Shown here one piece after another: positions 51,369 to 59,874 of a stretch of DNA of 64,000 nt; the stretch's first letter is position 1; every line of letters starts with the position of its first letter. The notes under the pieces are model-generated. The model did no database searches. It saw only the letters and a program-made list of their open reading frames with translations, and had not been told where the DNA came from. A program made the translations under genes and the position numbers. The stretch comes from DASZTV01 sp035550655 (GTDB lineage: Bacteria; Actinomycetota; Actinomycetes; JAFAQI01), in the NCBI GenBank assembly GCA_035550655.1, contig DASZOU010000022.1, positions 1 to 64,000 on the forward strand, read 5' to 3'.

Positions 51369-51477
51369 GGTGCGCACGTCTCGATGGTCGGGTTGCGCTG
51401 GTCCCGTCAGCCAGGGGCGAAGGTCATCCCCTCGCCTGGCGGGTCCGGGCAGCCCAGGATGGTCACGCCAATTTTCT

Positions 51478-51497
51478 GACAATTTGTTGTCAACAAC
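51478..51497. promoter_or_regulatory. Overlapping inverted repeats, GntR-like operator
   Basis: TTGTTG (51484-51489) and CAACAA (51491-51496) are mirror halves about a single T. GACAA (51478-51482) and TTGTC (51487-51491) form a second overlapping pair. It lies between the divergent ABC ATPase gene and the small-protein gene at 51563. The TTGTnnACAA-like pattern fits GntR or YtrA regulators, but none is encoded nearby. Confidence 0.45.
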
Positions 51498-51562
51498 GCC
51501 CGGCAGTGCTTGGTTCACAGGTGTCGGGCCGTTTGAGCCTGCAGCCCAAGGGAGGGCCTGCG

Positions 51563-51964
51563 ATGGGCATGTTCAAGGACATCCGCAGCATGCAGAAGAC
51601 CGCGAAGGAGATGGTGCCGCCGGAGCATCGGGGGGTCGCGGGCGGGTTCCGCGCCCTGAAGGACACCGCGGCGATGGGCGCCCAGATGATGGGCAACCTG
51701 CAGGCGGCCAACGAGACCGCCACCCGGCTCCGCTCCACCGGCAAGCCGGGTACGGCGGTGGTGACGAGCGCGACCCAGACCGGCGCGTACATCAACGACA
51801 GCCCGCAAGTACATCTCGGGCTGCAAGTGACCGTGGACGGCGCCACCTATCCCGCCGAGACCGACGCCATCATCCCGATCATCCAGATCCCACAGGTTCA
51901 GCCGGGCGCGACCCTTGCGGTTCTCGTCGACCCCGCGGACCCCAAGGTGCTGATGCTCGCCTGA
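51563..51964 (+). CDS. Hypothetical small protein
   Basis: The 133-residue protein starts at ATG 51563 with GGAGG eight bases upstream. The N-terminal part is a basic amphipathic helix (MFKDIRSMQKTAKEM). The C-terminal half (from about residue 55) is a beta-rich region with GTAVVTSATQTGAYINDSPQVHLGLQV and ends VLVDPADPKVLML. The last part looks like small actinobacterial domains of unknown function, perhaps DUF3592-like. No signal peptide is seen. Confidence 0.65.
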   Translation: MGMFKDIRSMQKTAKEMVPPEHRGVAGGFRALKDTAAMGAQMMGNLQAANETATRLRSTGKPGTAVVTSATQTGAYINDSPQVHLGLQVTVDGATYPAETDAIIPIIQIPQVQPGATLAVLVDPADPKVLMLA

Positions 51965-52060
51965 ACGGCGCGCGGTCTTGATCGGCAGGTGCCGGGCGGC
52001 CGGATGCGCGGCCGCCCGGTACCCGCTGTCCCGGTGAAGGCGGGCCAGTAGCCTCCCCCC

Positions 52061-52771
52061 GTGGAGTCGGGCGGGGACTTGGCATTGCTGCGGATGTCGG
52101 GCGTCTCCAAGCACTTCCGCCGCGGCCGCGAAGTCGTCGCCGCCGTCAACGACGTCAGTCTCGAGGTCCGCGCCGGTGAGTTCGTCAGCGTTGTCGGCCC
52201 GAGCGGGTCCGGCAAGTCGACGTTGCTGCATCTCGCCGGCGGTCTCGATCGCGCAGACACCGGCTCGGTGTGGGTGGACGGGCAGGACGTCTCGACGCTG
52301 TCGGCGTCGGCCCTGGCGCGACTGCGTCGCCGGCACGTCGGATTCGTGTTCCAGTTCTTCCACCTGATCCCGAACCTGACGGTCGGTGAGAACGTCGCGC
52401 TGCCACTGGTCCTGGACGGCGGACGCCATGGTGACGATCGGGTCGCCGAGCTGATCGAACGGGTCGGCCTGGCGCCGCGAGCGCGGCACCTGCCGGGTGA
52501 GCTGTCGGGCGGCGAGATGCAGCGAGTGGCGATCGCGCGGGCGCTGGTCAACTCACCCCGCCTGATCCTCGCCGACGAGCCGACCGGCAACCTCGACCGC
52601 GCGACCGGCGCCGAGATCCTCGCCGTACTGGAGGAGCAAGTCACCCAAGCGGGAGTGGCGCTGCTCATGGTCACGCACGACGAGGCCGCCGCCCGGCGCG
52701 CCGAGCGAACCCTGCACGTCGTTGACGGACAGCTGACCTCAACTCGGCGCGCCTCCGCCCGGCGGGGCTGA
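52061..52771 (+). CDS. ABC transporter ATP-binding protein (LolD/MacB type)
   Basis: The 236-residue ATPase starts with GTG. Walker A is GPSGSGKST, the signature LSGGEMQRVAIARAL, and Walker B LILADEPTGNLD. The latter is typical of LolD, MacB and FtsE-like ATPases working with FtsX-type permeases. It lies two bases before such a permease, so they form one mechanotransmission or extrusion system. Confidence 0.92.
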   Translation: MESGGDLALLRMSGVSKHFRRGREVVAAVNDVSLEVRAGEFVSVVGPSGSGKSTLLHLAGGLDRADTGSVWVDGQDVSTLSASALARLRRRHVGFVFQFFHLIPNLTVGENVALPLVLDGGRHGDDRVAELIERVGLAPRARHLPGELSGGEMQRVAIARALVNSPRLILADEPTGNLDRATGAEILAVLEEQVTQAGVALLMVTHDEAAARRAERTLHVVDGQLTSTRRASARRG

Positions 52772-52772
52772 C

Positions 52773-55301
52773 GTGCTCCGGGTCGCCTACTGGTTGAACC
52801 TGCGCCAAGCCCGCCGACGTCCGCTGCGCGCGGCGCTCGCAGTGATCTCGATCGCCGCCGGAGCGTCGCTGGGTGTCTCCGTGCTCGTCATGACGGCGAG
52901 CGTGTCCGCCAGCTTCCACACCTTCGGCCGCCAGCTCGCCGGACCCGCACCACTGCGGATCGTGGGCGCCACATCCAACGGCGGCATCGACGAAAGCGTC
53001 CTCAACACGGTCGAGCGGACCCCGGGCGTGCAGACCGCCGTACCGGTCGTACAGGTCGTCACCTACGCCGGAAGCCGCGCCGATCCGCGGGCGGAGAGCA
53101 TCCTCAGCCTCGGCATCGACTGCCGGCTGCAGGCGCTGGTCGGACGGTTCGGTTGCTCCCGGACCGGGCTGACCGCGTTGGGCGACGCGGGTGGCGTCGC
53201 GGTCAGTCCTCAGCTGGCGAGCCGGCTCGGCCCCGACGCCGCTATCCAGACCGACACCGGCACGATTGCGCTGCGCTCGGCGCTGCGGCTGCCGGCGCTG
53301 GCCCGGTTCAACCACGGCGCCGTGGCCGTGTTCCCGCTGCGCGAAGCGCAGCACCTGTTCGCCCGTACGCACCGCCTCGATGCGATCTACGTGATCCCGG
53401 CGACAGGGGCCGACGTCCGCGACCTGCGCACCCGACTGCAGGCGGCCGTCGGCTCGTGGAACGGCGTGCTCACCGCAACCCAGCCGCCGCCTGCCATCGG
53501 CATCTACACCGACACGATCCTGCCGCTCTTCGCGCTGCTCAGCCTGTTCGCTCTCGCCGTCGGCGGAATGCTGATCTTCAACATCTCCGCGCTCGCCATG
53601 GAAGAGCGGCGCCGCGAGCTCGCCCTCGTAGCCGCGCTCGGGGGGACCGCCCGGGTGGTCCGGCTCGGGGCGATGCTCGAGGGCGCCGCGCTCGGGCTGC
53701 TGGGCGGACTGCTCGGGGTGGCTGGCGGCACGCTGCTCGCCCGGCCATTGACGGCGAGCCTGTCGAAGTTCACGGTCCTGGTCGTCGGGGTGCGGATCCC
53801 TGTCCACCTCACGGTTGGGGCGGTCCTCGCAGGGATCGCGCTCGGCGCGGTCGTCGGCGGGATCGCGGCCCTGATGTCGACGCGGCGGATCGGCCGGATC
53901 GACGTCGTCGCCGAGCTGTCGATGCGCGAGGAGACCTTCGACGCACAGCACCGCCGCAACGCCGTGATGGCCGGCGTCTTCATCGTGCTGTGCGTCTTGG
54001 GGTTCGCGGTCTGCTGGGTCGCTCAGCGCAACGGCGCCATCGAGCCGTGGCAGGCAAAGATCGCGCCCGTCGGCGTGCTGCTCGCGACGGTGTCGTCACT
54101 GCTCGCCTCGGCGTCGCTCGCGGCGGTGATCGCGGCCACCCTCGCGCGGCTCGTCCGTGGCTTCGACGGACCGCTTCGGCTCGGCATCGCGAACCTGGCG
54201 CGGCAGGGCCGGCGCGCCGGTGTGATGGCAGTCGCGGTGGGCGCCGCGGTGACGACGGCGTTCGTCATAGGCAGCACCCAAGCCGCCGCGAAGGCTGACA
54301 TCGCCCACAGCATCGAGACCGGGCACCCGCAGGAGGTGTACGTCTCGACGCTGTCCCCCAACAACACGGTCAACATCGAGTCCAAGCCGACCGCGGCCCT
54401 CGGTGCTGCCCTCGGCCGCATCCCGGGCGTCGCACGGGTGGACCGCAGCGAGTTCGTCCTCAGCGGGCACGACAGCAGCCATTTGGTCGGGATCCTGGCC
54501 GCGACGTACCCGTGGCTGAACCTGCCGTTGATCGAGGGCAGCAAGAGCCCGCAGTCGTTCGCGTCCGGCCGGGTGCTGATCGGCGCTGCCCTCGCGCGAG
54601 ACCGTGGGCTTCGCCCCGGGTCCACGATGCTCATCGACACCCCGACCGGCCGCAAACCGGTGACCGTCGGCGGCGTCTGGCGGGACGGCAACCTGGGCGG
54701 TCGCGCCGTCACCATCCCGATGTCGCTGTATCAGCGGCTCTTCGGCAGGCAGCCGGTGCAGAGCTTCGGGCTGATTCCGGTCCGCGGCCTCAGCGCCGCG
54801 GCGCTCGCCGACCGAGTCAGGGCAGCGAGCCTGCTTCCCGGACTGATCGTCGAAGATCCGGCGCAGTACGCCGCAGACATCTCCTCCTCCGTCAACGACC
54901 AGCTGTCGCCGTTCACCGCGATGCAGCGCGGGCTGCTTCTCGTCGCGTTCGTCGCCGTGCTCTCGACACTGCTCCTGGTCGGTGTGCAGCGCCGGCGCGA
55001 GCTCGGCCTCCTGGCAGCAGTCGGAATGGAACCGTCACAGCTTGCCCGGATGACGATTGCCGAGGGTCTGTGCGCCGGGGTCGTCGGCCTCGCGCTGGCG
55101 TTGGTCGGGTCGGTCGTGATCCAGACCGGCTTCCACCTCGTCTTGCCGATCATCATCGGGTTCAAGGACCCGCTCCGCTACGACTTCGTCAGCTTCGCGG
55201 TATGGGCGGCCGCCTCGCTCGTCCTGGTCGGCGCCGCATCGGTGCTACCGGCCTGGCGCAACGCACGCGTACCAGTCCTCGAATCCCTGCAATACGAGTA
55301 A
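52773..55301 (+). CDS. FtsX-like ABC transporter permease
   Basis: The 842-residue protein has an N-terminal membrane helix, then a large extracytoplasmic domain (about residues 40-245). Three helices of an FtsX domain follow near 250-370, a second pair near 400-480, another extracytoplasmic domain (480-690), and a final FtsX domain near 715-840 (GLLLVAFVAVLSTLLLVGVQRRRELGLLAAVGMEPSQL). Such duplicated permeases act with LolD/MacB-type ATPases. In actinomycetes they are linked to antibiotic sensing or lipid transport. Substrate is unknown. Confidence 0.88.
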   Translation: MLRVAYWLNLRQARRRPLRAALAVISIAAGASLGVSVLVMTASVSASFHTFGRQLAGPAPLRIVGATSNGGIDESVLNTVERTPGVQTAVPVVQVVTYAGSRADPRAESILSLGIDCRLQALVGRFGCSRTGLTALGDAGGVAVSPQLASRLGPDAAIQTDTGTIALRSALRLPALARFNHGAVAVFPLREAQHLFARTHRLDAIYVIPATGADVRDLRTRLQAAVGSWNGVLTATQPPPAIGIYTDTILPLFALLSLFALAVGGMLIFNISALAMEERRRELALVAALGGTARVVRLGAMLEGAALGLLGGLLGVAGGTLLARPLTASLSKFTVLVVGVRIPVHLTVGAVLAGIALGAVVGGIAALMSTRRIGRIDVVAELSMREETFDAQHRRNAVMAGVFIVLCVLGFAVCWVAQRNGAIEPWQAKIAPVGVLLATVSSLLASASLAAVIAATLARLVRGFDGPLRLGIANLARQGRRAGVMAVAVGAAVTTAFVIGSTQAAAKADIAHSIETGHPQEVYVSTLSPNNTVNIESKPTAALGAALGRIPGVARVDRSEFVLSGHDSSHLVGILAATYPWLNLPLIEGSKSPQSFASGRVLIGAALARDRGLRPGSTMLIDTPTGRKPVTVGGVWRDGNLGGRAVTIPMSLYQRLFGRQPVQSFGLIPVRGLSAAALADRVRAASLLPGLIVEDPAQYAADISSSVNDQLSPFTAMQRGLLLVAFVAVLSTLLLVGVQRRRELGLLAAVGMEPSQLARMTIAEGLCAGVVGLALALVGSVVIQTGFHLVLPIIIGFKDPLRYDFVSFAVWAAASLVLVGAASVLPAWRNARVPVLESLQYE

Positions 55302-55391
55302 GGCCAGTGACGGACGCGGGCGCCCTTCGTGGCGTCGGCGGGACCGACTCCAAGATCGTTTCCGTCATAGCTCGGCCGTAAGTTCCGCTGC

Positions 55392-55877
55392 GTGAAGACG
55401 CGGACATGCACTGAGTGTCGGCGCATCTTCCAGCCGTCAAGCGGCCATCTGAGATGTCCTTCATGTAGATCGAAGGGTGTCTGCGGTTGCGGTAAGCCCA
55501 AACAAGTCAAGTCGTCGACCTGCGCCGACTGCCGTACCGAGGGCGGCTCATCCAACGGCAACTGGCGCGGTGGACGAACACGACACAAGGCCGGCTACAT
55601 CTTGGTCAAAGCGCGCTTGCATCCACGGGGCGGCTCAAGCGGCTACGTGTTCGAGCACATCCTTGTCGCGGAAGAGCTCCTTGGCCGGTACCTGGCGCCG
55701 GACGAGACGATCCACCATCGAAATGGCGTCCGCGACGACAACCGTCCGGAGACCCTCGAGCTGTGGACGCGACCGCAGCCTTCCGGCATCCGCGCACGCG
55801 ATGCGCTCGCCTGGGCGCACGAGATCATCGCGCGCTACGAGGGAACGGGGTCGCCTCCAACAACGCTCACATCGTGA
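55392..55877 (+). CDS. HNH endonuclease next to the tmRNA gene
   Basis: The 161-residue protein starts with GTG. It begins with two CxxC pairs that look like a zinc ribbon (CTECRR and CPSCRSKGVCGCG), then CADCR. The HNH_3-like nuclease motif EHILVAEELLGRYL...DETIHHRNGVRDDNRPETLELW is the form found in homing or phage endonucleases. The gene ends about 100 bases before the 3' end of tmRNA, a classic integration site. No integrase or phage gene is nearby, so it may be the residue of an inserted element. Confidence 0.8.
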   Translation: MKTRTCTECRRIFQPSSGHLRCPSCRSKGVCGCGKPKQVKSSTCADCRTEGGSSNGNWRGGRTRHKAGYILVKARLHPRGGSSGYVFEHILVAEELLGRYLAPDETIHHRNGVRDDNRPETLELWTRPQPSGIRARDALAWAHEIIARYEGTGSPPTTLTS

Positions 55878-55927
55878 GCGCTCATGTTCCTCGCGAAGGC
55901 GGAGCCTTCGCTCGTCAACGAACTTGA

Positions 55928-55974
55928 TCGCCTCGGAAGAGCGCAAGCGCTCTCCGCTCGGCTCACGGCGTTCG
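55928..55974 (-). terminator. Hairpin element downstream of tmRNA (shared with the tRNA)
   Basis: The minus-strand sequence after the tmRNA 3' end forms a stem of GGAGAGCGC with GCGCTCT. Forty of 47 bases match the flank of the tRNA at 24244-24290. It is the likely transcription terminator of ssrA. Confidence 0.65.
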
Positions 55975-56331
55975 TGGAGGCGGCGGGATTCGAACCCGCG
56001 TCCTTCGGCGGTTCATCAAGGCTTCTCCGGGCGCAGCCTGTTGCGGTTTTCTCAGCTCCAGCGGCGGCACAGGCGCCCCGCTGCGAGCTCAGTCACTGTT
56101 TGATTTCCCTTGGATCCCCGTGACCGGGATCCGCGGTGGAGCCTCCTATCGATGCCAGGTCCTAGAGCGGAGGCGCCCCTAGGCTGACAGCTCTGCTACC
56201 TGTCAGGCAGCGAGAGCGAGCCGGTTGTTATCGGCATTTATTGAAGTTGCCGCGAGTGGTTTGCGAGATCACGCGACATCCTCGGCCCGCTTCCCTTGAA
56301 TCGACGTCCGAAGTCGAAACCGTTCGCCCCC
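55975..56331 (-). ncRNA. ssrA: Transfer-messenger RNA
   Basis: The 357-base RNA starts GGGGGCG (56331-56325), followed by AACGGTTTCGACTTC. It ends CGCCTCC plus discriminator A at 55975, and the two ends pair as seven base pairs with one G-U. The 3' T arm reads GCGGGTTCGAATCCCGC. The tag frame begins at GCC 56236, directly after AATAAAT, and encodes ADNNRLALAA with TGA at 56206-56204. It rescues stalled ribosomes with SmpB, whose gene lies 3 kb away on the same strand. CCA is not encoded. Confidence 0.94.
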
Positions 56332-56409
56332 TCGTGTGTTCGGTGATGAGTACAACGTCGAGCGTACCCCTCGGCTTCCCACCAGGAACCTCGGATTTCT
56401 GCCACCCCA

Positions 56410-56426
56410 ATACCCCAGGGGGGTAT
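56410..56426. promoter_or_regulatory. CsoR operator
   Basis: ATACCCC (56410-56416), one base, and a G-run ending GGGGTAT (to 56426) form the GC-rich palindrome recognised by copper-sensing CsoR repressors. It sits ten bases before the permease GTG, and csoR is the second gene of this operon, so autoregulation by Cu(I) is expected. Confidence 0.8.
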
Positions 56427-56435
56427 TTTGCAAGG

Positions 56436-57674
56436 GTGGGCACGCTCTCGACGATCTGGCACAGCCTCGACGAGGGCTTCTTCATGTTCTGGCAGACGCT
56501 CTGGGCTCTCGTGCTCGGCTTCGTGCTCTCCGGCGCCGTCCAGGCCCTGGTGTCACGTCGCGCGATGGTGCGCACCATGGGCGATCACGGCCCCGCCGCG
56601 ATCACCCGCGCGTCCCTGTTCGGGATGGCGAGCTCCTCCTGCTCCTACGCCGCCAGCGCGCTGGCTCGGTCGCTGTTCGACCGCGGCGCCGACTTCACCA
56701 CGGCAATCGTCTTCATGGTCGCCTCGACGAACCTCGTCATCGAGCTCGGTCTCGTGATGTGGCTCCTGATCGGCTGGCAGCTCGCCGCTGCCGAGTTCCT
56801 CGGCGGCGCGATCATGATCGTCCTGCTCGCAGCGCTCCTGCCGAAGGCGGCGAGCGCCTCGCTCCTCGAAACAACGAGAGCGCACCGAGATGACGCGCAA
56901 GCGGAGCCTGAAGACTCCGAACCCGACGCCGGCTTCCGCGCTCGGTTGCAGGATCCCGCTCGGCGTCGGGCCGCCGCCCGCTACACGTTGTCGGACCTGT
57001 CCATGCTGCGCCGCGAGATCGTCATCGGCTTCGTGGTCGCCGGGTTCCTCGCGGTCGGCGTCCCGACTCGGGTGTGGTCGGCCGTCTTCATCCACGGTCA
57101 CGGCGCCCTGACCGCGATCGAGAACGCCCTCGTCGGCCCTGCCGTCGCGATGGTGAGCTTCGTCTGCTCGATCGGCAACGTGCCGCTCGCCGCCGCGCTC
57201 TGGCAACGCGGCGTGAGCTTCGGCGGCGTAATCGCCTTCGTCTTCGCCGACCTGCTCTCGCTGCCGCTCGTCCTCATCTACCGCAAGCTGTACGGCGGCC
57301 GGCTGACACTGCGGCTCGTGGCGGTGCTCTGGTTCGCCATGAGCAGCGCCGGGCTTCTCACCGAGGTCGTCATGCGCGCCCTCGGCGGGATTCCCGGTCA
57401 TCGGCCGCGGCTCGTCGCGGCCGAGCACTTCGCCTGGAACCACACGACCGTGCTGAACATCATTGCTCTGGTCGGCTTCGCGCTCGTCGTCCGCGCCGGA
57501 CGCGGCGCCAGGGCGGACGACGGCGGCTCGCCGTACGCGATCGATCCGGTGTGCGGCATGCAGGTCGAGCGCGCGCACGCGCCCGCGTCGTACGGCGACG
57601 GCGTGACCCAGGTCTACTTCTGCAGCACTCGATGCCGGGATCACTACGTGACGGACAGGGAGACGGTGGCATGA
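56436..57674 (+). CDS. DUF318/ArsP-like permease with C-terminal YHS domain (probable copper efflux)
   Basis: From GTG 56436 the protein has 412 residues. It has about eight membrane helices with two cysteine motifs in helices: ASSSCSYAASALARSLF and FVCSIGNVPLAAALW. A cytoplasmic acidic loop falls near residues 150-185. A C-terminal YHS-type metal domain (YAIDPVCGMQVERAHAPASYGD...YFCSTRCRDHYV) follows. Permeases of this group include SO_0444-type metal effluxers. The CsoR operator in front and the CsoR gene behind point to Cu(I) export. A longer upstream frame from 56241 crosses tmRNA and is not real. Confidence 0.88.
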   Translation: MGTLSTIWHSLDEGFFMFWQTLWALVLGFVLSGAVQALVSRRAMVRTMGDHGPAAITRASLFGMASSSCSYAASALARSLFDRGADFTTAIVFMVASTNLVIELGLVMWLLIGWQLAAAEFLGGAIMIVLLAALLPKAASASLLETTRAHRDDAQAEPEDSEPDAGFRARLQDPARRRAAARYTLSDLSMLRREIVIGFVVAGFLAVGVPTRVWSAVFIHGHGALTAIENALVGPAVAMVSFVCSIGNVPLAAALWQRGVSFGGVIAFVFADLLSLPLVLIYRKLYGGRLTLRLVAVLWFAMSSAGLLTEVVMRALGGIPGHRPRLVAAEHFAWNHTTVLNIIALVGFALVVRAGRGARADDGGSPYAIDPVCGMQVERAHAPASYGDGVTQVYFCSTRCRDHYVTDRETVA

Positions 57675-57961
57675 CCACAACGCGCGGCTACACCGCGGAC
57701 AAGGCGGCGTACCAGCGCCGGTTGCGCCGGATCGAGGGACAGGTGCGCGGCATCGCGCGGATGGTGGACGACGACGAGTACTGCATCGACGTACTGACCC
57801 AGGTCGCAGCCGTCACCAAGGCGCTGCAGGCGGTCGCCCTCGGCCTGCTGGAGGACCACCTCGGACACTGCGTGCGCGAGGCCGTTGCGGACGGCGGTGA
57901 CGATGCCGACGTGAAGCTGCGCGAGGCCTCCGAAGCCATCGCCAGACTGGTTCGCTCGTAG
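57671..57961 (+). CDS. csoR: Copper-sensing transcriptional repressor CsoR
   Basis: The 96-residue helical protein has RLRRIEGQVRGIARMVDDDEYCIDVLTQ and the Cu(I) ligands Cys38, His63 and Cys67 (DHLGHC). The latter are the Cys-His-Cys triad of CsoR. The start ATG overlaps the permease stop. It represses the operon by binding the site at 56410-56426 and releases it on copper binding. Confidence 0.94.
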   Translation: MTTTRGYTADKAAYQRRLRRIEGQVRGIARMVDDDEYCIDVLTQVAAVTKALQAVALGLLEDHLGHCVREAVADGGDDADVKLREASEAIARLVRS

Positions 57962-58028
57962 CGCGGTTGCGCGGCGACTTTCCACAGTCACGGGCCGAAA
58001 TCCCTTTATTCACAAGACAATTCAGGGC

Positions 58029-58061
58029 TTGACACTAGGCATTCTTCGAACATATGTTCGA
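58029..58061 (+). promoter_or_regulatory. LexA (SOS) box overlapping a promoter
   Basis: TCGAACATATGTTCGA (58046-58061) is a perfect match to the mycobacterial/Bacillus-type LexA box TCGAAC-(4)-GTTCGA. A -35 element TTGACA lies at 58029-58034, and a -10-like TATGTT at 58053-58058 falls inside the box. The next GTG begins at 58065, seven bases after the -10, so the message would be leaderless. Confidence 0.85.
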
Positions 58062-58064
58062 GTC

Positions 58065-59375
58065 GTGCTGGACCCCGAGTTCGATCGCATCTTCGGAAAG
58101 ACGGATGCGCGGCTCGCTGTGCTGGAAGAGATGCCGGTGGGTGGCGCTCTCGCATCGGCACTCGTCGCGCTGCGGAGCCTGCAGATGGACGGGTACGCCG
58201 CGGTCCGGGTTCATGCCCTGTGGTCGAAGGTCATCGCGTGGGCGGCGGCTCAACAGATGATCGCCACGAATGACTGCGTCAGCGGTGTGCGCGGACTCGT
58301 CGGACCGCCGGACGATCCCCACGAGGCCTACGTGCTCGCCGCGCAGGAGATTGCGTGCGCCACCTCCGTCCCCTACCCGACAGCGATGGCGCAGATCGAG
58401 CTCGTCGACCGGATCGGGGAATGCATGCCCGAGAGCTGGTCGGCACTCGACCGGGGCGACATCTCGTTGAACCACGTGAAGGCATGTCACCGCGCGACGC
58501 GCAACTGCCCGCCGAGGGTCGCCGCCGCGGTCGAAGCACAGGTGATCCCGCAGGCGGTTGCGCGTGGCTGGACGCCGAGCGAGCTCGCTCGCGCGGCGCG
58601 CAAGCTCATCATCACGATCGATCCGGAGGGCGCCGCGCAGCGCGAGGCGGAAGCCAAGACCAGGTCCGACGTCGAGTTCTTCCCGGGCGAGGACGGCATG
58701 GCCGGACTGAACTCGTTCGGCCCGGCTCCGCTGGTCCGAGAGATGGCCGACGTGATCGACGATCGTGCCGCAACGATGAAGCGTGAGGGCGACAACCGAT
58801 CGATCGGCCTGCGGCGTTTCCAGGCGCTGTACGACGCCGTCGTCGGCTCGTCGGCCGGCTCCAAGCCGAGTCCCGCCCGCGCGCACACGCTGCTGACCGT
58901 CCCGCTCACCACGGTGCTCGGGCTTGATGACCAACCCGGCGAGCTGGCCGGCTACGGGCCGGTCACTGCGGCAACCGCGCGCCGGATCGCCGCAGACTCG
59001 ACGTTGAGCCGGCTCGTCACCGACCCGATGTCCGGTACGCCGATCGACCTGGGCCGAAAGTACAAGCCGTCGCGTCTACTGCGCGACCTCGTCAAGGCCA
59101 CGCAGCCACGGTGCTCGATGATCGGCTGCTCCCGGCCGGCGTACCAGTGCGAGATGGACCACCGACTCGAGCACAACCGGGGCGGTGACACCAATCCACA
59201 GAACCTGCAACCACTGTGCAAGCTGCATCACCAGCTGAAGACGAAGCAGCGCTGGAAGGTCGGCATCAACGCCGACGGCGAGCAGGAGTGGACCAGCTAC
59301 CTCGGCTTCCGCTACGTCTCGCGCGACCGGGACCCGCGGGCCGGCGACCCCGACCCGCCGCGGCAGGTGGCGTGA
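58065..59375 (+). CDS. 13E12-type HNH endonuclease (DUF222)
   Basis: From GTG 58065 the protein has 436 residues. Its N-terminal DUF222 helical domain includes LRSLQMDGYAAVRVHALWSKVIAW and DRGDISLNHVKACHRAT. It ends with an HNH motif: CSMIGCSRPAYQCEMDHRLEHNRGGDTNPQNLQPLCKLHHQLK. This is the mycobacterial REP13E12 family, whose copies are SOS-controlled and serve as phage attachment sites. The LexA box at 58046-58061 shows the same control. The upstream TTG frame lies within the promoter and is rejected. It converges on smpB with seven bases between. Confidence 0.93.
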   Translation: MLDPEFDRIFGKTDARLAVLEEMPVGGALASALVALRSLQMDGYAAVRVHALWSKVIAWAAAQQMIATNDCVSGVRGLVGPPDDPHEAYVLAAQEIACATSVPYPTAMAQIELVDRIGECMPESWSALDRGDISLNHVKACHRATRNCPPRVAAAVEAQVIPQAVARGWTPSELARAARKLIITIDPEGAAQREAEAKTRSDVEFFPGEDGMAGLNSFGPAPLVREMADVIDDRAATMKREGDNRSIGLRRFQALYDAVVGSSAGSKPSPARAHTLLTVPLTTVLGLDDQPGELAGYGPVTAATARRIAADSTLSRLVTDPMSGTPIDLGRKYKPSRLLRDLVKATQPRCSMIGCSRPAYQCEMDHRLEHNRGGDTNPQNLQPLCKLHHQLKTKQRWKVGINADGEQEWTSYLGFRYVSRDRDPRAGDPDPPRQVA

Positions 59376-59382
59376 CGAGAAC

Positions 59383-59859
59383 TCAGACCCAGCCTTTTGA
59401 GCGCCTGCCGGTCGCGCGCTCGATCTCACGCGCAGCGTCCCGCGCGGCGAGGGTCTGCCGCTTGTCGTAGGCACGCTTTCCGCGCGCCAAGGCGATCTCG
59501 ACCTTCACCTTGCCGTCCTTGAAGTACAGCTGCAGCGGGACGAGCGTGAGGCCCGACTCCTTGGTCTTGCCGACCAGCTTCGCGATCTCCTCGCGGTGAA
59601 GCAGCAGCTTGCGGCGCCGGCGCGGCTCATGGTTGGTCCAGGTGCCCTGCGTGTACTCGGGGATGTGCAGGTTCTCCAGCCACACCTCGCCGTCACGCAC
59701 TGTGGCGTAGGAGTCGACCAGCGACGCCCGCCCCGCACGCAGCGACTTCACTTCGGTTCCCTGCAGCACGACGCCTGCCTCGTAGACGTCCTCGATCGCG
59801 TAGTCGTGGCGAGCCTTGCGGTTCTGCGCGATGAGCTTGCGGCCGGACTCCTTCACCAT
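59383..59859 (-). CDS. smpB: SsrA-binding protein SmpB
   Basis: The 158-residue protein binds tmRNA and occupies the decoding centre during ribosome rescue. The OB-fold motifs QNRKARHDYAIEDVYEAGVVLQGTEVKSLRAGRASL and ENLHIPEYTQGTWTNHEPRRRRKLLLHREE are intact, and the C-terminal basic tail is present. It is the last gene of the prfB-ftsE-ftsX-S41 operon, 15 bases after the protease stop. Confidence 0.96.
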   Translation of the reverse strand: MVKESGRKLIAQNRKARHDYAIEDVYEAGVVLQGTEVKSLRAGRASLVDSYATVRDGEVWLENLHIPEYTQGTWTNHEPRRRRKLLLHREEIAKLVGKTKESGLTLVPLQLYFKDGKVKVEIALARGKRAYDKRQTLAARDAAREIERATGRRSKGWV

Positions 59860-59874
59860 GGGTCAACAGCGCCG

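Noticed and set aside
56241..56435. Long N-terminal extension of the permease
   Set aside because: It reads antisense through the tmRNA 5' half and through the CsoR operator; GTG 56436 gives the family start.
55392..59375. Prophage or integrative element at tmRNA
   Set aside because: Two HNH genes are present, but there is no integrase, excisionase, structural gene or duplicated tmRNA end in the window.
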